From: Treponema sp. UBA1226
Lineage (GTDB): Bacteria; Spirochaetota; Spirochaetia; Treponematales; Treponemataceae
Reading direction: 5' to 3'
Assembly: GCA_002309195.1 (NCBI GenBank)
Contig: DBWY01000003.1
Coordinates: 98,135-162,134, forward strand
Length of the DNA stretch: 64,000 nt
The notes below the pieces were generated by a model, which did not search any database, was not told the origin of the DNA, and was given only the letters and a program-made list of their open reading frames with translations. The translations under genes and the position numbers were made by a program. The stretch's first letter is position 1. The number at the start of each line of letters is the position of its first letter. Positions 16,443 to 24,948 of this stretch are shown one piece after another.

Positions 16443-17174
16443 ATGAATTTGGACAATATCTGCATTATTCTTGACCGCCCGGACGAAAGCCGCAATATAG
16501 GCTCGGCTTGCAGGGCTATGGCCAACAACGGAATAAACTGCCTCAGAATCGTGGGCAAAAAATCAGATTATGACGACGAAAAAGTAAGGATTCTTGCAAT
16601 CCATGCATATAAAATATGGGAAAACTGCCGCTTTTATGACAGTATAACCGAGGCTATATCTGACTGCTCGATTGCGCTTGGAACAACCAGAAGAAAGGGG
16701 AAAAAGCGCCGTGACAAATATTATTTCCCTGAAGAAATTGCAATAAGAGCGGACAGCCTTACGCAGCAAGGCGCAAGGGCGGCTTTAGTCTTTGGAAATG
16801 AAAGAACAGGCCTTACCGACGATGAATTAAATGAATGTACGGGAGCTGTGACGATTCCATCGAGTGAAGGTTTTGCATCGCTCAATCTTTCTCATGCCGT
16901 ACAGATTATCTGTTATCATCTTTTTCGCCAGGCAGAAAAAACAAGAACAGGTTTTACAGGCTCTGGTTTTACGCCGATAAGTCTTGAACGCCTTGATAAA
17001 ACAGTAGACCTTGTTACAGACAGTCTTGAGTCAATCGGTTTTTTTAAGATTGCAGGAAAAGAAGACCAGAAAAGATTCTGGAAAGACATTCTTTCGCGCG
17101 CTTCTCTTTCAGAAGGCGAAACAAAATACCTTGAAAAAATTTTTACAAAAGCAAAGGGGCTTTCGTCAAAATAA
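16443..17174 (+). CDS. trmJ: tRNA/rRNA 2'-O-methyltransferase, TrmJ type of the SPOUT family
   Basis: This 243-residue SPOUT-fold enzyme probably methylates the 2'-hydroxyl of nucleotide 32 in tRNA with SAM. All three TrmH-family motifs are present: motif 1 ESRNIGSACRAMANNG at 15-30, motif 2 ALVFGNERTGL and motif 3 SLNLSHAVQIICYHL, which form the SAM-binding knot. The C-terminal 90 residues are helical, as in TrmJ. Length is usual. Which RNA is modified cannot be read from sequence. The start is the ATG 6 bases after the -10 box. The gene stands alone and ends convergent with the AAA+ regulator. Confidence 0.85.
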   Translation: MNLDNICIILDRPDESRNIGSACRAMANNGINCLRIVGKKSDYDDEKVRILAIHAYKIWENCRFYDSITEAISDCSIALGTTRRKGKKRRDKYYFPEEIAIRADSLTQQGARAALVFGNERTGLTDDELNECTGAVTIPSSEGFASLNLSHAVQIICYHLFRQAEKTRTGFTGSGFTPISLERLDKTVDLVTDSLESIGFFKIAGKEDQKRFWKDILSRASLSEGETKYLEKIFTKAKGLSSK

Positions 17175-17194
17175 ATTCTGCACCATAAGTTCTG

Positions 17195-18280
17195 TCAGAT
17201 AAAATTTACATCGCTTGCAGAAATTTCATCTTTTCTTGAACATATTGTTGCCATCTTTATGCATGTCTGAAGTTCACGGATATTACCCGGCCAGTCGTAT
17301 GAAAGAATTTTATCTCTTGCAGAACGTGAAAGAAATTTTCTGCTGTGATCTTTTATATTAATCATATCAATAAAATAATCTGCAAGAAGAAGAATATCTT
17401 CTTTTCGCTCTTTTAAAGGCGGAATCTCTATAATAAACTCCGCGATTCTCCAGTACAGATCTTCGCGGAACTGTTTTTCTTTTACCATGTTCTTTAAATC
17501 TTTGTTTGTTGCAAAAACAAAACGTGCAGATGTTTTTTCTTCTTTATCGCTTCCTACTTTTCTGTAAATACCTTCATCAAATATGCGAAGAAGTTTTATC
17601 TGACACTCAAGTGGAAGCTCACCAATCTCATCAAGAAAAATGATTCCGTCTTCTGCAATGGCTATAAGTCCTTTTCTGTCTGTTGCATCGGTATAGGCTC
17701 CTTTAACAGAACCGAACAGCGTAGTTTCTACAAGATCTTTCTGGAGTGCACCGACATTAAGGCTTACAAGTTTTTTATCTTTGTATATGCCTGCTTTATG
17801 AAGCGCATGAACAGAACTTGATTTACCGGTTCCGCTTTCGCCTAAAAACAGAACCTTACACTCCTTGTCCTTAACATGATAGATTTTACGCTTTAATTGT
17901 TTAATCTGCTCACAGTTTCCGATGATACCAGAAAAAGCTCTGTTCCTTCTTATCTCATCATCAAATTCTTCATCGAAATTCTTTTTTATTCTTTCGATTT
18001 TAGAGGGAGCCTTCTTTGATTCAGCTTCGACAAAATCAGAAACAAAATTTATCGAGCTTACAGGAAGATCTTTGTAAAGATTTACGCTTTTTCTGTCACG
18101 AAACAGCGAATATGAAAAATCTGTAAATGTGGCATTTTCCAGAATACGTTTTTTCTCTGCGTCAGAAATATTTTTTTCCTGATTAAGGAAAACCATTTTC
18201 GAACTTTCATCGACCAGATAACGACAAAAAGTATTCAGTTCAGGGTTATCCTGATTTAATGAATAAAAAACTTTCTCCAA
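17195..18280 (-). CDS. Sigma-54-activator-like AAA+ protein with altered GAFTGA loop and no DNA-binding domain
   Basis: This 361-residue protein has about 100 N-terminal residues without a recognised domain, then an AAA+ core of the bacterial enhancer-binding type: Walker A GESGTGKS, Walker B IIFLDEIGELPLE, and the C-terminal WPGNIRELQ. The sigma-54-contacting loop reads GAYTDA instead of GAFTGA. The protein stops at SASDVNFI, directly after the AAA+ lid, so the usual Fis-type helix-turn-helix is absent. It may act from solution on sigma-54, or on another target. The start used is a TTG, as no ATG fits; it is uncertain. It lies 27 bases after the glycosyltransferase gene. Confidence 0.75.
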   Translation of the reverse strand: MEKVFYSLNQDNPELNTFCRYLVDESSKMVFLNQEKNISDAEKKRILENATFTDFSYSLFRDRKSVNLYKDLPVSSINFVSDFVEAESKKAPSKIERIKKNFDEEFDDEIRRNRAFSGIIGNCEQIKQLKRKIYHVKDKECKVLFLGESGTGKSSSVHALHKAGIYKDKKLVSLNVGALQKDLVETTLFGSVKGAYTDATDRKGLIAIAEDGIIFLDEIGELPLECQIKLLRIFDEGIYRKVGSDKEEKTSARFVFATNKDLKNMVKEKQFREDLYWRIAEFIIEIPPLKERKEDILLLADYFIDMINIKDHSRKFLSRSARDKILSYDWPGNIRELQTCIKMATICSRKDEISASDVNFI

Positions 18281-18307
18281 TTTTCTACTTTTTTACCTGC
18301 AAAAAAT

Positions 18308-19045
18308 TTAGTTTTCTGCAAGACGATACCAGATTAGCAAAATTTTATAATAGATATACGGAAAAATCAAGAAAATTTTAAACGGATTTCTAAAAATCTC
18401 GTGCCAGATTTCTCTTCCCTTTTCGAATGTCTTTTCATTAATTCGTTTTGTGTGTTCAGAAAAAATTCCGAGGCAGTCGCGATAGTAAAGGAAAATACTG
18501 TTTGAAAATCTGTTGCGTCTCGTGTATGACCAGCAGTCTTTTTCTTTAACACCTTCTGACATAAGAACCAGAGACGGCGAAGCCTTGTAAATTGCCTGAA
18601 TGATATTATCTTCCATTGCTTTAGGATAGTGACCGTAATATTTTCCTACGATATGAAGGTTAGGAAAAGTTTTTCTAACGTTACCAGAAGCCTTCTGGAG
18701 AATTCTTTTTCTTCCACCTAAAAAGTAAATGGATTTATAATGCGAATCAAGAACTGTAAGAAGATTTATTACAGCAGGAAAAGGATTGTATCTTACAGGA
18801 ACATTCTTTTTTAAGAAAGCAGCTCCCTTTAAAATGCTTTTTGAAATCGGCAGGACAAGATCTGCACTATGAACACATTCTGCAAAATTATTTTTTCCAC
18901 GCGCTTTTAAAAGCCCCCAGATGTTAAGAAAAACAATCTGCTTTGCACCGGGACGGGCAAGTAATTCTAGAATCTGATTTTCAAAATCTTCTGGATTACA
19001 GATATCAACAGGTACACCCAAAATACTTATTCGTTCAACTGCCAT
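18308..19045 (-). CDS. WecG/TagA/CpsF-family glycosyltransferase
   Basis: This 245-residue enzyme belongs to the family that adds N-acetylmannosamine (or a related sugar) to an undecaprenyl-linked GlcNAc. Family features are ILGVPVDICN near the start, the NIWGLLKAR and SADLVLPISK segments, and GKYYGHYP. A hydrophobic, basic C-terminus (FKIFLIFPYIYYKILLIWYRL) would hold it on the inner face of the cell membrane. The role is probably in a cell-surface polysaccharide or glycolipid; no other polysaccharide genes are near. GAGGGG precedes the ATG, which lies 19 bases inside the end of rsmE, so the genes are coupled. Confidence 0.8.
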   Translation of the reverse strand: MAVERISILGVPVDICNPEDFENQILELLARPGAKQIVFLNIWGLLKARGKNNFAECVHSADLVLPISKSILKGAAFLKKNVPVRYNPFPAVINLLTVLDSHYKSIYFLGGRKRILQKASGNVRKTFPNLHIVGKYYGHYPKAMEDNIIQAIYKASPSLVLMSEGVKEKDCWSYTRRNRFSNSIFLYYRDCLGIFSEHTKRINEKTFEKGREIWHEIFRNPFKIFLIFPYIYYKILLIWYRLAEN

Positions 19046-19923
19046 ACATTCCCCTCTAAAACTGCCGTCTGCAAAACAGCCATACCGTAAAGGCTTGCCG
19101 TCTCACATCGTAATATATTTACATCTAAATGTACTGTACTAAAACCTGCACTTTTTAGCAACTGTATTTCATCAGGACTTATACCACCTTCTGAGCCCAC
19201 GGCACAGACCGCAAATCCTATGCTGCCTTCTTTTTTCTGTCTTCCGACCGCTTCGAAAACAGAAACGCTGTCTTCATTTCTTTCATAAAGCGAAATGCAT
19301 ACACTTTTTTTATTTTCTTCATTCGTGTGGTCGACTTTGTCTTTAATAATTTCGAGCGCATCTTTTAAATTAACAGGTTCAAAAACTTTTGTTTCTACAG
19401 GAGATCCGCTTTGCTGTCTTGCTTCCTTTATTATGCGCTCGATTCGGTCACTTCTTGTCATGCGGTCGTGCCGTTCTGTATCAGAAGAAGTTTTTTTCGT
19501 AAGACTTTTTTCTGAGCCCTTCTGTGTGTATTCTCCAATTACAGGAATTATAACACTTACTCCTTCTTCTACAGCCTGGCGTATAATAAGTTCCATTTTC
19601 TGAGGCTTAGGAATAAACTGGAGAAGATAAAACTCAGGTCGCGCGTTATTTGTAACACATGCGTTATTTGTAATCCTCGCGCTGTCAGTTTTATCGGCGT
19701 TGTTTGTAATTTTTTTCTGTGTATCACATAACTGAAGTGTAATTATTTTTTTACTTTCATCTATGCGGCATAAAGTTGCATCGACTGTTCTGTCTTTTAC
19801 TGCCGCTTTTATCATATCACCGACGTTAAGACGCAGAACCTGACGGATATATCTGTAATCCTTTCCCGTAAGATTTACAAGTCCTTTTGAATCTGGTTCT
19901 GTGTCTATAACAAACTGGCGCAT
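19027..19923 (-). CDS. rsmE: 16S rRNA m3U1498 methyltransferase with repeat-derived insertion
   Basis: RsmE methylates N3 of U1498 in 16S rRNA. The 298-residue SPOUT protein starts MRQFVIDTE and has HYIR-like DYRYIRQVLRL, then the knot motifs AVGSEGGISPDEI and ILRCETASLYGMAVLQT. It is about 50 residues longer than usual. One extra piece near 70-95 (rich in TNNA) comes from a DNA repeat, and a second charged piece, KGSEKSLTKKTSSDTERHDRM, lies near 132-153. Both fall in loops outside the knot. The gene begins 3 bases after the ctp stop with no clear ribosome-binding site, so it depends on coupling. Confidence 0.9.
   Translation of the reverse strand: MRQFVIDTEPDSKGLVNLTGKDYRYIRQVLRLNVGDMIKAAVKDRTVDATLCRIDESKKIITLQLCDTQKKITNNADKTDSARITNNACVTNNARPEFYLLQFIPKPQKMELIIRQAVEEGVSVIIPVIGEYTQKGSEKSLTKKTSSDTERHDRMTRSDRIERIIKEARQQSGSPVETKVFEPVNLKDALEIIKDKVDHTNEENKKSVCISLYERNEDSVSVFEAVGRQKKEGSIGFAVCAVGSEGGISPDEIQLLKSAGFSTVHLDVNILRCETASLYGMAVLQTAVLEGNVWQLNE
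19640..19705. repeat. Three imperfect copies of a 13-base unit inside rsmE
   Basis: GCGTTATTTGTAA occurs twice and GCGTTGTTTGTAA once on the plus strand within about 65 bases. They encode the TNNA-rich insertion of RsmE. Confidence 0.6.
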
Positions 19924-19926
19924 TTA

Positions 19927-21402
19927 TTATTCTGCTGTCTTCTTCTGATCTTCTTCAAGAACAACTGCTTCCTGAAGTTCTTTTAATGTTTTTGTAGAAC
20001 GAACGAGAGAAGAAAAGTTTTCTGTGTTTATAATTTTGATTGCTTCGTTAAGCTGAACGTCATAATCAAGATCATATATCGGAGCTTTCTTTGTTCTGTT
20101 TGTTTCTACCCTTATGAGTCTTCTTAAAAGTTTAAGGTCAAGATTATAATCTTTCTGTAAAACAGAAGCATAAGAAGCAATATCATCTTCTGTCATTCCA
20201 GGATGAGCTTCTACATATTTTGCAATTACTTCGTCTTCTGCCATCTTGATAAATACTTTTGTCTGTTCATCTGTGTATTCTGTAAATTTAACTTCGCGAT
20301 CCGGTGGGATTCCGATTTTGTTTATATTGCAGTCACTTGGTGAATAATATTTAGCAACCGTAAGTTTTACACCATCGTGAGTTCCATCAATTTCGCGAAG
20401 AGGAAGCACCTGCTGAACAGAACCTTTTCCGTAAGTTCGCTCTCCAACAAGATATGCGATGTGATAATCTTTTAATGCACCCGAAAGAATTTCTGATGCA
20501 CTTGCTGAACCTTTATTGATGAGCACGATTATCGGAACACCTTTTTTAATCATTGTAGTTTTCTTTGAAGCAGAGAAAGATTTATTTTCACTCTGAATAC
20601 GGCTCTTTGTAGAAACGATTACACCAGAGTCAATAAATTTATCTGCAACATTAACTGCGCTGTCGAGAAGGCCACCCGGGTTATTACGAAGGTCAATTAT
20701 AAGTCCTTTGTATCCACCATTTTCGTCAAAAGAGTTAATTGCCTTTTCTACGCCAGGTGCAGTTTCTGGTGTAAACTGAATGAGCTTAATATAACCGATG
20801 TCACCGATTTTTACAGATTCAACTGTAGGAACCTGGATAAGATCACGAATGAGTGTTCTTTTAAATGTAACTGTCTTTCCGCGAAGGATTGTTACTTCTA
20901 CAGGAGTTCCCTTTTCTCCTCTGAGACGTGAAAGAACTTCTTCCATACTCATATCTGGAGTCGGGTCTCCGTCAATTTCTGTAATCTTGTCTCCGGCCTG
21001 GATTCCGGCTTTATAACCCGGAGTATTTTCTATAGGAGAAACTACATCAACATAAGCAGGCTTGTCGGGCGTTGATTTATTCATCTTGGAAATAGAAAGA
21101 CCAACTCCGTAGAAGTTACCGCTTGTAGTGTCTGTAAGTCCTCTCATATCCTGAACGTCAAGATAAACCGTATACGGATCTCCGAGTGATTCCATCATTC
21201 CTTTTAAAGCACCTTCGTAAAGTGTCTTTGCGTCAACTTCATCAACATAATTCTGCTGAAGGTAGTTATAAATCGTAATAAAATTCTTTAAATACTGTGC
21301 ATCGGCATCGCTTTTGGCAGTCTGAGCACATCCGGAAGAAATAAAAATCCCAAATGCGAGAAACAACGAGAAAATTCGTGTTTTAAATTGTTTAAAATTC
21401 AT
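19927..21402 (-). CDS. ctp: C-terminal processing peptidase (S41 family), probable lipoprotein
   Basis: This 491-residue protease cuts C-termini of periplasmic proteins. A signal peptide ends in FISSGC, which can serve as a loose spirochete lipobox. A PDZ domain covers about 110-190 (GVGLSISKMNK, AGIQAGDKITEIDG). The S41 core has the catalytic Ser in NKGSASASEI and the Lys in ERTYGKGSVQQV, with LRNNPGGLL before them. A C-terminal tail of 100 residues is helical. The longest frame extends 69 codons upstream, but the ATG at 21402 is preceded by a signal-less promoter spacing that makes it the natural start. It is followed at once by rsmE. Confidence 0.92.
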   Translation of the reverse strand: MNFKQFKTRIFSLFLAFGIFISSGCAQTAKSDADAQYLKNFITIYNYLQQNYVDEVDAKTLYEGALKGMMESLGDPYTVYLDVQDMRGLTDTTSGNFYGVGLSISKMNKSTPDKPAYVDVVSPIENTPGYKAGIQAGDKITEIDGDPTPDMSMEEVLSRLRGEKGTPVEVTILRGKTVTFKRTLIRDLIQVPTVESVKIGDIGYIKLIQFTPETAPGVEKAINSFDENGGYKGLIIDLRNNPGGLLDSAVNVADKFIDSGVIVSTKSRIQSENKSFSASKKTTMIKKGVPIIVLINKGSASASEILSGALKDYHIAYLVGERTYGKGSVQQVLPLREIDGTHDGVKLTVAKYYSPSDCNINKIGIPPDREVKFTEYTDEQTKVFIKMAEDEVIAKYVEAHPGMTEDDIASYASVLQKDYNLDLKLLRRLIRVETNRTKKAPIYDLDYDVQLNEAIKIINTENFSSLVRSTKTLKELQEAVVLEEDQKKTAE

Positions 21403-21409
21403 AAAAAAC

Positions 21410-21438
21410 ATTCTATTCCATTCCACATGTATTTTCAA
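21410..21438 (-). promoter_or_regulatory. ctp promoter, predicted leaderless
   Basis: Minus strand: TTGAAA, 17 bases, TAGAAT, 7 bases, ATG at 21402. No ribosome-binding site lies between. Confidence 0.6.
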
Positions 21439-21512
21439 TGGTAATTTGAAAATAGTCTTATATACAAAAAAAACAACCGGTCGAACACAAGGTAACACGG
21501 ATTTTACATGCC

Positions 21513-21542
21513 TTGAGTCATGGGCTGCTTTTGTGCTATAAT
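21513..21542 (+). promoter_or_regulatory. flhG-lgt-tyrS promoter, predicted leaderless
   Basis: TTGAGT, 18 bases, TATAAT with an upstream TGC (extended -10), then 6 bases to the ATG at 21549. An in-frame TTG at 21513 is part of the -35 box. Confidence 0.7.
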
Positions 21543-21548
21543 AGAAAA

Positions 21549-22697
21549 ATGCAGATAATTCCAGTTGCAAGCGGTAAAGGCGGCGTCGGAAAAAGCCTTT
21601 TATCAGCAAATTTAGCTATCGCGCTTGGCCAGGCAGGAAAAAAAGTTGTTCTGGCAGATTTAGACCTTGGTGCTTCAAACCTTCACCTTGTTTTGGGACA
21701 GCAGGCTCCGAAACAGGGTCTTGGAACATGGCTCACAGGACGCGGTGATTTTAACGATATAATCATAAAATCTGACTACGAGAACGTCTATTTTATTGCC
21801 GGAGATTCAGAGATTCCGGGACTTTCGACTTTAAAAGCACCTCAGAAAAACAAACTCATAAAGGCGTTTAAAAATATCGATGCCGACTACCTTGTAATTG
21901 ACCTTGGAGCCGGAACTCATCAAATCATCCTTGATTTATTCCTTTTATCTCCACAAGGAATCGTCGTAACAGCTCCTACTGTAACTGCAACTTTAAACGG
22001 ATATCTCTTTCTTAAAAACGCAGTATTCCGCCTGATGCATTCATCTTTTAAATCATCAAGCCCCGCTGCAAAAATGCTTACGAAATTAAGACAGGATCCT
22101 TCTACATTACAGAGACTTTATGTTCCGCGTCTTATAGATACAATCAGAAAAGTCGATCCCGAGAACGCTGACAAATTTGAAAAACATCTTTCTACATTCC
22201 GCCCTCGCTTAATAATGAATATGATTGAAGATCCTAAGGATGCAGACCGCGCACAGAGGATTCGTGTTTCCTGCAACCAGTATCTTGGTCTTGATATCGA
22301 ACATCTCGGAATAATGTACCGCGATTCACTCGAAGACAAGGCACTTGCAAGCCGTCTTCCGATTGTAGTATATAAACCAAACTGCATTCTTTCGCAGGCA
22401 ATTTACAGGATTGCAGAAAAAATCCTTACATCAGAAACATTAAATTTCGGTGATGATTTTACACCGAGCTTTGACTCAAGCTCTTATTCATTTGAGCAGG
22501 CTTCTGAAGAAGCAGAAGAAGATTTTGAACTTAAGATGGCAGGGCTCCAGGATTTACTCGGAAGCGGTGCTCTTACTACAGGTGAATTAATCGAAACAGT
22601 AAAAACAATGCAGTATGAACTTAACCAGGTAAGGAAAGAGAATACATTATTAAAATCAAAGCTTGTAAAAGCTGTTCAGCAAGGATTTAAAATATGA
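21549..22697 (+). CDS. flhG: FlhG/MinD-type ATPase
   Basis: This 382-residue P-loop ATPase of the MinD/ParA class has the deviant Walker A SGKGGVGKS at residues 9-17, a switch I region VLADLDLGASNLHL and Walker B YLVIDLGAGT. It resembles FlhG (FleN/YlxH), which sets flagellar number and place in many bacteria, more than MinD, because a C-terminal extension of about 100 residues ends in a coiled coil (IETVKTMQYELNQVRKENTLLKSKLVKA) instead of MinD's membrane helix. The exact role is inferred. Its stop overlaps the lgt start by 4 bases, so it heads an flhG-lgt-tyrS operon. Confidence 0.75.
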   Translation: MQIIPVASGKGGVGKSLLSANLAIALGQAGKKVVLADLDLGASNLHLVLGQQAPKQGLGTWLTGRGDFNDIIIKSDYENVYFIAGDSEIPGLSTLKAPQKNKLIKAFKNIDADYLVIDLGAGTHQIILDLFLLSPQGIVVTAPTVTATLNGYLFLKNAVFRLMHSSFKSSSPAAKMLTKLRQDPSTLQRLYVPRLIDTIRKVDPENADKFEKHLSTFRPRLIMNMIEDPKDADRAQRIRVSCNQYLGLDIEHLGIMYRDSLEDKALASRLPIVVYKPNCILSQAIYRIAEKILTSETLNFGDDFTPSFDSSSYSFEQASEEAEEDFELKMAGLQDLLGSGALTTGELIETVKTMQYELNQVRKENTLLKSKLVKAVQQGFKI

Positions 22698-23683
22698 ATT
22701 TTCTGCTTTATGTAAATTATCCGGACTGGATTCATCCTGAAATTTTTCCATCAGTTCCGGCACTTCATTTTTTAAGATGGTACGGACTTATGTATGTGTT
22801 TGCATTTGCATTCGCATACCTTATTTTAAATATTCAGCGTAAAGAAGGACTTCTTGATTCTGCAAAAGCAAAAGTTTCTGAAGACGAGGTTTTAAGTTTT
22901 ATTTCAACCGGATTTATTTTTCTTTTAATCGGCGCACGCATTTTTGCATGTCTTATTTATACTCCAGGCGGAAAATACTTAAGAGCGCCATGGCTTATTT
23001 TCTGGCCGTTCGATGAACAGATGAACTTTACCGGATTTGAAGGAATGTCTTATCACGGTGGTTTTGTCGGCGGTCTTATCGGAATGATTTTCTGGTGCAA
23101 AAAAAATAAAAAGCCGCTTTTAAAATGGATGGACGTAATGGTCGTTGCAATTCCATGCGGATACACTTTCGGAAGACTTGGAAACTTTTTAAATGGTGAA
23201 CTTTACGGAAGACTTACAAAAATGCCATGGGGAATGATCTTTCGCGATTCGAAAGGATACAGCGCTTCGATACAGTGGGTTCAGGATTTTGCAACTTCAA
23301 TCGGGATGCAGATTCCGGAAAGTGGACTTGTTCTTTTACCGCGCCACCCGAGTCAGTTATACGAAGCGTTCTTCGAGGGGATTTTCCTTTTTGTAATTTT
23401 ATTTTTACTTAGAAAGAAAAAACCGTTTGACGGATTTTTAAGTGCACTCTACAGTACCGGTTACGGGCTCGTACGCTTTGTAATTGAATACTTTCGAATG
23501 CCTGATGAAGATATGGGATTTAAATTAGGAAACACTGTCGGAGCTCCATTAGACAGAGATGTTTCTTTAACGAATATTTCTACGGGACAGATTTTATGCT
23601 TTATCATGATTGTATTTGGAATCGGTCTCGGAATATACAGTTATATTCAATATAAAAAAAATGAGAGGTTAATAAAATCATGA
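22694..23683 (+). CDS. lgt: Prolipoprotein diacylglyceryl transferase
   Basis: Lgt moves diacylglycerol from phosphatidylglycerol to the lipobox cysteine of prolipoproteins in the cell membrane. The 329-residue protein has about seven membrane segments. The family signature is GRLGNFLNGELYGR, preceded by SYHGGFVGG with the essential histidine, and followed by HPSQLYEAFFEG. It starts with a run containing HFLRWYGLMYV, also typical. It overlaps flhG and tyrS by 4 bases each. The many lipoproteins of spirochetes make this gene essential. Confidence 0.95.
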   Translation: MNFLLYVNYPDWIHPEIFPSVPALHFLRWYGLMYVFAFAFAYLILNIQRKEGLLDSAKAKVSEDEVLSFISTGFIFLLIGARIFACLIYTPGGKYLRAPWLIFWPFDEQMNFTGFEGMSYHGGFVGGLIGMIFWCKKNKKPLLKWMDVMVVAIPCGYTFGRLGNFLNGELYGRLTKMPWGMIFRDSKGYSASIQWVQDFATSIGMQIPESGLVLLPRHPSQLYEAFFEGIFLFVILFLLRKKKPFDGFLSALYSTGYGLVRFVIEYFRMPDEDMGFKLGNTVGAPLDRDVSLTNISTGQILCFIMIVFGIGLGIYSYIQYKKNERLIKS

Positions 23684-24912
23684 GTTTATTTGAAGATTTA
23701 AAATGGCGTGGACTTATTAAAGATATTGCAGGAGAAGAAAGCGACTTACAGAAAGTTCTTGACGGAACTCCTTTTGCATTCTACTGGGGAACTGACCCTA
23801 CTGCAGATTCTCTGCACTTAGGTCATTACTCATCACTTTGTATGGCAAAACGTCTTGCAAATGCCGGCCACCACCCTATTCTTCTGTGCGGCGGCGCTAC
23901 AGGACGCATCGGTGACCCGCGCCCTACAGCAGAACGCGAAATCATCTCAGAAGAAAAGGTAAACAACAACATCAACGGAATCCGCAACCAGATTAAGCGT
24001 CTTGTTCCACAGGCAGAGCTTGTTGACAACTACGACTGGATGAAAGATTACACATTCCTTAACTTTTTGCGCGACATCGGTAAATACATAAACATCAATT
24101 ACATGCTCGACAAGGACATCATACGCCGCCGCCTCGAAACGGGTATTACATTTGCAGAATTTTCTTACATGCTTTTGCAGGGCTATGACTTCTTACACCT
24201 CTTCCAGGAAAAGAACTGTATCATGCAGGTTGCAGGAAGTGACCAGTGGGGAAACATTACAACAGGTGTTGACTTAATAAGGAAGGTTCTTGATAAAACA
24301 GCATATGCATTTACAATGCCACTCATTCTTGACGCGACAGGAAAAAAATTCGGTAAATCAGAAGGAAACGCTCTCTGGCTTGATAAGGATAAGACTTCTC
24401 CTTATGCAATTTACCAGCACCTTATTAACTCTGACGACTCTAAGGTTCTTGAATACCTTAAAGTATTTACATTCTTAAGCCGCGAACAGATTGAAGATGT
24501 ATATGCACAGCAGCAGTCTGCTCCGGAAACAAGAATTGCACAGAAAACTCTTGCGTGGGAAGTTGTTAAAGACATTCACGGAAAAGAAGAAGCTGACAAT
24601 GCCGTTATGGTTTCTGAAAAACTTTTCAAAGGCGACTTTAAAGGTCTTTCTGTAAACGACATCATGACAGGTCTTAAGGGCGTTCCAAGCTTTGAATATA
24701 AAGAAGAACTTCCTTTGGTCGATGTTCTTGTAAACAACAAGATTGCATCAAGCAAAAGAGAAGCACGTGAATTTATAAAAGGAAATGCAGTTTCGATTAA
24801 CGGCGAAATTGTTAATGATGAAAACATGATCATTACAAAAGCGATGGCGCTCGAAGGAAAAGTTCTTATATTCCGCCGCGGAAAGAAAAAGTACTTTATC
24901 GGAAACGTATAA
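23680..24912 (+). CDS. tyrS: Tyrosyl-tRNA synthetase
   Basis: TyrS charges tRNA-Tyr. The 410-residue class I synthetase has the HIGH-type motif as HLGHYSSL near 47-54, the tyrosine-binding region MLQGYDFLHLF, QVAGSDQWGNI, and the KMSKS-type loop as KFGKSEG. A C-terminal S4 RNA-binding domain is visible in LVNNKIASSKREAREFIKGNAVSING. The length and KFGKS form fit the TyrRS type of most bacteria. GAGAGG precedes the ATG, which overlaps the lgt stop. No T-box leader is seen, as the gene is internal to an operon. Confidence 0.95.
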   Translation: MSLFEDLKWRGLIKDIAGEESDLQKVLDGTPFAFYWGTDPTADSLHLGHYSSLCMAKRLANAGHHPILLCGGATGRIGDPRPTAEREIISEEKVNNNINGIRNQIKRLVPQAELVDNYDWMKDYTFLNFLRDIGKYININYMLDKDIIRRRLETGITFAEFSYMLLQGYDFLHLFQEKNCIMQVAGSDQWGNITTGVDLIRKVLDKTAYAFTMPLILDATGKKFGKSEGNALWLDKDKTSPYAIYQHLINSDDSKVLEYLKVFTFLSREQIEDVYAQQQSAPETRIAQKTLAWEVVKDIHGKEEADNAVMVSEKLFKGDFKGLSVNDIMTGLKGVPSFEYKEELPLVDVLVNNKIASSKREAREFIKGNAVSINGEIVNDENMIITKAMALEGKVLIFRRGKKKYFIGNV

Positions 24913-24918
24913 TACACA

Positions 24919-24936
24919 GAGCCGCTCTCGCGGCTC
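24919..24936. terminator. Hairpin after tyrS
   Basis: GAGCCGC and GCGGCTC (7 bp) flank a TCTC loop just after the tyrS stop codon. The T run is poor, but the convergent gene ends within 13 bases. A second small hairpin AGCGCG/CGCGCT follows at 24941-24957. Confidence 0.45.
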
Positions 24937-24948
24937 GTTAAGCGCGGT

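Noticed and set aside
21403..21609. 69-codon N-terminal extension of ctp
   Set aside because: It covers the ctp promoter and the divergent flhG promoter and hides a normal signal peptide.
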